In this document: piece by piece, positions 5,989 to 10,530 of the stretch | Numbering within the stretch: the first letter of the stretch is position 1 | Layout: each line of letters opens with the position of its first letter | NCBI GenBank assembly: GCA_003229065.1 | Contig: QIHJ01000004.1 | Span: forward strand, 1 to 10,530 | Origin: Candidatus Dadabacteria bacterium | Lineage (GTDB): Bacteria; Desulfobacterota_D; UBA1144; Nemesobacterales; UBA2774 | Length of the DNA stretch: 10,530 nucleotides | Direction: 5' to 3' | Notes under the pieces: model-generated | What the model saw: only the letters and a program-made list of their open reading frames with translations | Told to the model about the DNA's origin: nothing | Databases searched by the model: none | Translations under genes and position numbers: made by a program

Positions 5989-6465
5989 TCAATTTATCTC
6001 GAGTACCACAAACTCCCTTTTACCACCGGGAGCTTGTACCACGACGTCGTCGTCCACCTCTTTTCCAATCAGTGCGCGGCCGATGGGAGATGTAATCGAT
6101 ATAAGACCGTTCTCAGGCTCCGATTCATCCGCACCTACGAGCTGATAACTTACAGTTTCACCTGTATCTAAATCCTCAAGCGTAACCTTTATCCCGAATG
6201 TGACTCTGTCTTTATTGGCAAGCTCCGCAGGATCAATTACTTCGGCTCTGCTGATCTTACTATCAAGCTCCTGTATCCTTCCCTCAACAAAAGACTGACG
6301 GTCCTTTGCCGTTTCATACTCTGCGTTCTCGGAAAGATCCCCGAGCGAGCGCGCATATTCTATAAGCTTTATTACTTCGTACCTCTCTACCGTCTTAAGA
6401 CGGTGCAGCTCCGCTTGTAATTTTTTAAGTCCGTTAGGTGTTATAGGTACTCTTTCAGTTGACAT
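5989..6465 (-). CDS. greA: Transcription elongation factor GreA
   Basis: GreA rescues backtracked RNA polymerase by inserting its coiled coil into the secondary channel and stimulating cleavage of the transcript 3' end. At 158 residues the length is normal for the family. The N-terminal coiled coil has the signature P-x-T-x-x-G-x-x-K-L-x-x-E-L near residues 7-20 and the tip motif LGDLSENAEY (41-50), with acidic Asp43 and Glu46 as the metal-assisting residues. The C-terminal FKBP-like domain shows SPIGRALIGK and the final PGGKREFVVLEI strand. The ATG at 6465 has a strong AAGGAGG site. The gene lies 94 nt downstream of carB on the same strand, an arrangement also seen in deltaproteobacteria, so read-through is likely. 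A TATAAT (minus strand, 6554-6549) in the gap has no good -35 and is only a weak candidate for its own promoter. The stop is 3 nt from the convergent TPR gene. Confidence 0.97.
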   Translation of the reverse strand: MSTERVPITPNGLKKLQAELHRLKTVERYEVIKLIEYARSLGDLSENAEYETAKDRQSFVEGRIQELDSKISRAEVIDPAELANKDRVTFGIKVTLEDLDTGETVSYQLVGADESEPENGLISITSPIGRALIGKEVDDDVVVQAPGGKREFVVLEIN

Positions 6466-6559
6466 AAAGTTTTCCTCCTTTAATATCCTGGGGGAAAGGG
6501 ATTAGTATTTACTCTCGTCATATTAAAGACACGTTCTGCGAATATATAATTATACAGTA

Positions 6560-9500
6560 TTAATAATATTCCTGAAGAGCTTTTACGGAAAGCCCCTCAT
6601 TTTTCAGGACTTCGATTGCTCCTGCTGCAGCTTTGGCCCCTGCAATTGTAGTGAAGTACGGAACTCCCCGAGTAACGGATGTTCTCCTTATAGAGTAGGA
6701 CTGCGCAATCTCCTCTTCTCCGAAAGTAGTATTTATGACAAGTTGTACCTCACCGTTCTTTAAGTGATCGACAACATGCGGTCTTCCTTCAACCACCTTT
6801 TTTACAAGATCGCAGCTAATACCGGCCTTTTCCAGGTAAGACGCGGTCCCGGCCGTAGCCAGAATGCTAAAGCCAAGCTCAGAAAGCTTTTTGGCTACAA
6901 GAGAGGCCTTTTCTTTATCCTCGTCCTTAACGCTTATAAATGAGGTGCCGGAGAGCGGGAGCTCATTTCCCGAAGCCATTTGAGCTTTGGCGAAGGAGCT
7001 TCCGAGTTCAGTGTCTATACCCATTACCTCCCCCGTGGATTTCATCTCCGGACCAAGTATCGTATCCACTCCCGCAAACTTTATAAACGGGAACACCGAC
7101 TCCTTAATGCACATGTAGTCAGGAACTATTTCCTGAGTAAAGCCAAGCTCTGTTAATTTTCGTCCGACCATGATTTTAGTCCCGAGCTTTGCAAGAGGGA
7201 CCCCTATCGCCTTACTCACAAACGGTATTGTCCGGCTTGCTCTGGGGTTTACCTCAATTATGTAAACTCCGCTGTCTTTTATTGCGAATTGAATGTTCAC
7301 CAACCCTTTAACTTTAAGTGAAAGGGCAAGCTTCTTGGTCTGAGCTTTGATTTCCTGAAGAGTCCCGGCATCTATGGAATATGGCGGCAGGACCATGGCG
7401 CTGTCGCCCGAATGAACCCCGGCTTCCTCTATATGCTCAAGCACTCCGCCTATTACAACGGTCTCGCCGTCCGATATCGCGTCCACATCCACCTCTTTTG
7501 CGTCTTTAAGAAACTTGTCTATCAATACCGGACGATTAGGGGATACGCTTACGGCTTCATTCATATAGCGTTTAAGCGCCTTTTCGGTATATACGATTTC
7601 CATCGCTCTCCCGCCCAGCACATAAGAGGGTCTGACCATTACCGGATATCCGATGTCTCCGGCAATCCGCTTAGCCTCACTTTCACTGCGTGCGATCCCG
7701 CTTTCAGGCTGGCGGAGCCCGAGCTTGAGGACCAAATCGCGGAACCTCTCTCTGTCCTCTGCAAGGTCGATGCTCTCTGGAGAGGTACCTATGATATTTA
7801 CACCCCTTTCCTCAAGCGGAAGGGCGAGCTTTAGAGGGGTTTGTCCGCCAAGCTGTACAATTACCCCCTCGGGTTTCTCCCGCTCGATAATCGACAACGT
7901 ATCTTCGAGTGTCAGGGGCTCAAAGTAGAGCCTGTCAGAGGTATCGTAATCAGTGCTTACGGTCTCGGGGTTGCAGTTGACCATTATGGCCTCATACCCC
8001 TCTTCCCTGAGTGAAAAGGAAGCGTGCACACAGCAGTAATCAAATTCTATCCCCTGACCGATTCTGTTGGGACCGCCCCCCAAAATCATAATTTTCTTTT
8101 TATCCGTAGGCAGGGCCTCGTCCTGGCGTTCATAAGTGGAATAGAAATACGGGGTGTGTGCTTCAAACTCAGATGCACAGGTATCGACCATTTTATATAC
8201 AGATTCTATATTGTTTTTATGCCTGAGATTTCTTGAATCGTCCTCTGATTTTCCTATTAATTCGGAGACCCTCGTATCTGAAAATCCATACTCTTTCGCT
8301 GCTTTAAGCATCCCTCTGTCAGGCTTGCCTTCCGAGAGCTTAAGCTCATTTTCCATGTCCATAATCTGCTTTATGTTAGAGAGAAACCAGGGGTCTATAC
8401 CGGTTAAATCGTATATCTCCTGAGTGTCCATGCCGATCCTGTAGGCGTCTGCCAAGTACCAGAGTCTATCTGGATTAGGGATCTTGAGCTTCTCCTTTAT
8501 CACTCCCATATCACTGGTTTGCGGCTCAAACCCGTAAGAATCTATTTCAAGCGACCTCATAGCTTTTTGTAAGGATTCCTTAAAAGTCCTCCCGATGGCC
8601 ATAGCCTCTCCTACCGATTTCATTTGAGTAGTCAGAGAGGAATCGGTCATAGGGAATTTTTCAAAGGTAAACCTGGGTATTTTTACTACTACATAATCAA
8701 TCGTAGGCTCAAAACATGCAGGGGTCGTCTTAGTAATATCGTTTGGTATCTCATCAAGCGTGTAACCTACGGCAAGCTTTGCCGCAATCTTCGCAATTGG
8801 AAACCCTGTGGCTTTAGATGCCAGAGCCGAGCTCCGGGAGACCCTGGGATTCATTTCTATTACAACCATTTGGCCGTCTTCAGGGTTAATGCCGAATTGT
8901 ATATTAGAGCCGCCGGTATCCACTCCGATCTCTCTGATTATAGCGATTGAAGCGTCGCGCATTTTTTGATATTCTTTGTCAGTAAGCGTCTGAGAAGGCA
9001 CTACCGTAATACTGTCTCCCGTATGAACACCCATAGGATCGAAGTTCTCAATCGAGCATACGATAACTACGTTATCCGCTACGTCCCGCATCACTTCGAG
9101 CTCAAACTCCTTCCATCCAAGCACCGACTCTTCGACCAATATTTCCGAAACAGGGCTCGAATCGAGTCCTGATTTTGCGAACTCCTCAAACTCCTCGCGG
9201 TTATACGCGACGCTACCACCCGAGCCTCCCATTGTAAAAGAAGGTCTTATAATGATAGGGAACCCTATATTCCCGACTATCCGCCAGGCTTCGCTCATGT
9301 TGTGAGCAACTCCGCTCTTGGGAACCTCAAGACCAATTTTGATCATAGCCTCTTTAAACTGCTCCCGGTTTTCAGCCTTTTGTATCGCAGGCACCTTGGC
9401 GCCTATAAGCTCCACGCCGTATTTATCGAGCACACCGTTCTCGGACAGCGCAACCGCAATATTAAGCGCGGTCTGACCGCCTAGCGTGGGAAGTAAAGCA

Positions 9501-9751
9501 TCGGGCCGCTCACGTTCTATTATTTTTTCCACAATCTGAGGGACCAGAGGCTCTATATAAGTACGGTCCGCAAAAGTGGGATCCGTCATTATTGTGGCCG
9601 GGTTGCTGTTCACAAGAACAATCCTGTAGCCCTCTTCCTTGAGCGCTTTGCACGCCTGCGTGCCCGAGTAGTCAAACTCGCAAGCCTGCCCGATCACTAT
9701 GGGACCCGAGCCTACCAGTAGTATTGTTTTTATGTCTGTTCTTTTTGGCAT
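6560..9751 (-). CDS. carB: Carbamoyl phosphate synthase large subunit
   Basis: CarB makes carbamoyl phosphate from bicarbonate, ammonia (tunnelled from glutamine hydrolysed by CarA) and two ATP, feeding pyrimidine and arginine synthesis in the cytoplasm. The 1063-residue product is full length (E. coli ~1073). It shows the duplicated ATP-grasp architecture. The carboxyphosphate half starts at [18 protein letters not shown] and contains [16 protein letters not shown] and [18 protein letters not shown]. An oligomerisation segment follows (~400-550). The carbamoyl phosphate half starts at [16 protein letters not shown] and contains [16 protein letters not shown] and [18 protein letters not shown]. 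The last ~130 residues are the MGS-like allosteric domain ([19 protein letters not shown]). I chose the ATG at 9751, giving the family-typical MPKRTDIK start with AGGTG upstream; a TTG two codons earlier is possible but less likely. No carA lies in the gap before it, so the glutaminase subunit must be elsewhere. greA follows on the same strand. Confidence 0.98.
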   Translation of the reverse strand: MPKRTDIKTILLVGSGPIVIGQACEFDYSGTQACKALKEEGYRIVLVNSNPATIMTDPTFADRTYIEPLVPQIVEKIIERERPDALLPTLGGQTALNIAVALSENGVLDKYGVELIGAKVPAIQKAENREQFKEAMIKIGLEVPKSGVAHNMSEAWRIVGNIGFPIIIRPSFTMGGSGGSVAYNREEFEEFAKSGLDSSPVSEILVEESVLGWKEFELEVMRDVADNVVIVCSIENFDPMGVHTGDSITVVPSQTLTDKEYQKMRDASIAIIREIGVDTGGSNIQFGINPEDGQMVVIEMNPRVSRSSALASKATGFPIAKIAAKLAVGYTLDEIPNDITKTTPACFEPTIDYVVVKIPRFTFEKFPMTDSSLTTQMKSVGEAMAIGRTFKESLQKAMRSLEIDSYGFEPQTSDMGVIKEKLKIPNPDRLWYLADAYRIGMDTQEIYDLTGIDPWFLSNIKQIMDMENELKLSEGKPDRGMLKAAKEYGFSDTRVSELIGKSEDDSRNLRHKNNIESVYKMVDTCASEFEAHTPYFYSTYERQDEALPTDKKKIMILGGGPNRIGQGIEFDYCCVHASFSLREEGYEAIMVNCNPETVSTDYDTSDRLYFEPLTLEDTLSIIEREKPEGVIVQLGGQTPLKLALPLEERGVNIIGTSPESIDLAEDRERFRDLVLKLGLRQPESGIARSESEAKRIAGDIGYPVMVRPSYVLGGRAMEIVYTEKALKRYMNEAVSVSPNRPVLIDKFLKDAKEVDVDAISDGETVVIGGVLEHIEEAGVHSGDSAMVLPPYSIDAGTLQEIKAQTKKLALSLKVKGLVNIQFAIKDSGVYIIEVNPRASRTIPFVSKAIGVPLAKLGTKIMVGRKLTELGFTQEIVPDYMCIKESVFPFIKFAGVDTILGPEMKSTGEVMGIDTELGSSFAKAQMASGNELPLSGTSFISVKDEDKEKASLVAKKLSELGFSILATAGTASYLEKAGISCDLVKKVVEGRPHVVDHLKNGEVQLVINTTFGEEEIAQSYSIRRTSVTRGVPYFTTIAGAKAAAGAIEVLKNEGLSVKALQEYY

Positions 9752-9807
9752 TTGCAAACACCTGCGTGGTAAGAGTATCTTTGCCTTGGGAAAATGAAAT
9801 CCGTCAA

Positions 9808-9836
9808 TTTATACCCAAGAATTTATAATCTTGCAA
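9808..9836 (-). promoter_or_regulatory. Candidate promoter of carB-greA
   Basis: On the minus strand, TTGCAA (9836-9831) and TATAAA (9813-9808) are separated by exactly 17 bp, matching the -35 and -10 consensus at 4 and 5 of 6 positions. Transcription would start near 9800, giving a leader of about 50 nt to the carB ATG. The -10 lies between inverted repeats CTTGGG (9785-9790) and CCCAAG (9814-9819), which might be a control site. The start site is unproven. Confidence 0.4.
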
Positions 9837-9845
9837 ACAAGATTA
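9826..9845. repeat. Perfect hairpin overlapping the carB -35 element
   Basis: TAATCTTG (9826-9833) and CAAGATTA (9838-9845) form a perfect 8-bp stem with a 4-nt CAAA loop. On the minus strand it lies 85 nt after the stop of the phosphatidyltransferase gene and is followed by TAAATT, not a real T-run. It may be a weak terminator for that gene or an operator, since it contains the candidate -35 of carB. Confidence 0.4.
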
Positions 9846-9930
9846 CGGTATATTCAGTGTGCAGAAAATAAATCAGATGACAGAGCAGGAATATCATAAC
9901 ACTAAACTAATAAATACCAATATGCTATGA

Positions 9931-10530
9931 TTAGCCGGCATTGTCCGATGTGTCAGTCTCTCTAGCGGAATCGGTGTGGGTTGAATTCGCTTTTTCTTTT
10001 TTCTTAAGATCACCCATTACATGAAACATCCGCTGCACAGCGGTGTATGAAGAAAAAATAAGCATTATTAAAAGAGCCAGCTTGAGGAGATAATTATCGG
10101 GATGATACCCCAAAGCGCTCGTCACCAGGTTGCCCGGGAAATTAAAAACAGACAGCACGCCCAGGTAAACCACCCTCTCAGTCCTCTGCATGATTCCCAC
10201 TTCGCACTTAACCCCAAGACCCTCGGCTCTGGCGCGCGTATAGCTGACCATTGTCGTAGAGACGAGTATTAGAAACACAACATATATATATATAGTGCCC
10301 TGGAAAAAACTCAGCAGCCCGAGATAAATAAAAGCTTCTGAAAACCTGTCCAGACATGAATCGAAGAACGCTCCGTGCTCGCTGCTGAGACCCTGCGCCC
10401 TCGCTACACGGCCGTCGAATATATCAAAAGTAGAACCGGCCAGAACGAGCATACCGGCAATAAAGATTAAGCCGTAATGATAGAAGAGCCCCGTAATTCC
10501 GGAAACTACCAGAGTCGAAATCGTAAGCAT
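9931..10530 (-). CDS. CDP-alcohol phosphatidyltransferase, N terminus beyond window
   Basis: This is an integral membrane enzyme that transfers a phosphatidyl group from a CDP-linked lipid to an alcohol during phospholipid synthesis. The visible 199 residues contain the complete family signature D-G-x2-A-R-x8-G-x3-D-x3-D (Asp39 to Asp61), with Asp36 also present; these aspartates bind the catalytic metals. Several hydrophobic helices follow (near 67-95, 115-135 and 145-162), then a charged tail rich in K, E, T and D. The ATG at 10530 is exactly at the window edge. The first residues, LTISTLVVSGITG, match the segment that normally follows a short N-terminal P-N-x-x-T region, so the true start is probably about 20-40 codons upstream, outside the window. 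The acceptor (glycerol phosphate, inositol phosphate or another) cannot be decided from this part. The 179-nt gap to carB and that gene's own candidate promoter suggest separate transcription. Confidence 0.92.
   Translation of the reverse strand: MLTISTLVVSGITGLFYHYGLIFIAGMLVLAGSTFDIFDGRVARAQGLSSEHGAFFDSCLDRFSEAFIYLGLLSFFQGTIYIYVVFLILVSTTMVSYTRARAEGLGVKCEVGIMQRTERVVYLGVLSVFNFPGNLVTSALGYHPDNYLLKLALLIMLIFSSYTAVQRMFHVMGDLKKKEKANSTHTDSARETDTSDNAG

Noticed and set aside
6041..6050. Perfect palindrome ACGACGTCGT
   Set aside because: It is explained by the GreA coding sequence for an acidic D-D-D-V-V stretch and has no flanking regulatory context.
7412..9484. Several plus-strand open frames of 60-140 codons
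   Set aside because: All are antisense to carB, which is full length with conserved motifs throughout; none has a family resemblance.
10282..10294. AT dinucleotide run inside the phosphatidyltransferase gene, possible slippage tract
   Set aside because: It is short and encodes alternating Ile and Tyr in a membrane helix; the frame is intact and nothing suggests phase variation.

Overview
The window comes from a Gram-negative bacterium. It carries a predicted outer-membrane lipoprotein, type IV pilins and a sigma-54 promoter driving a pilin gene. The layout (two tandem pilins, an ABC-2 exporter, a TPR membrane protein) and a carB-greA pair recall Desulfobacterota / deltaproteobacterial genomes and related environmental lineages. 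That assignment is inference from gene content; nothing here fixes the taxon. Base composition is moderate and even by eye. No tRNA, rRNA, insertion sequence, phage gene or CRISPR array was seen.

Layout. (1) 1-1273, minus strand: a secreted TPR protein running off the left edge, and upstream of it a small lipoprotein, probably one transcription unit. (2) 1274-1614: a divergent intergenic region with a near-perfect sigma-54 -24/-12 promoter and TGTC/GACA repeats upstream that look like an enhancer-binding-protein site. (3) 1615-5985, plus strand: two paralogous pilins, then an ABC-2 ATPase, its permease and a membrane-anchored TPR protein with pseudopilin-like sequence at its C terminus. A long-armed hairpin separates the pilins, and a second candidate promoter precedes the ABC genes. 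(4) 5989-9751, minus strand: greA (transcript cleavage factor) and carB (carbamoyl phosphate synthase large subunit), facing the pilus cluster with a 3-nt gap. (5) 9931-10530, minus strand: a CDP-alcohol phosphatidyltransferase whose N terminus lies beyond the right edge.

How it fits together. The central block reads as a type IV pilus (or pilus-like) module. An RpoN-dependent major pilin, a second pilin and an ABC-2 transporter beside pilin genes resemble the Myxococcus xanthus pilA-pilG-pilH-pilI arrangement, in which the ABC transporter is needed for pilus assembly. The flanking genes are housekeeping: pyrimidine/arginine precursor synthesis, transcription fidelity and phospholipid synthesis. 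The least explained parts are the TPR/pseudopilin-like protein at 4906-5985 and the shared EF-hand-like loop and four-cysteine pattern of the two pilins.
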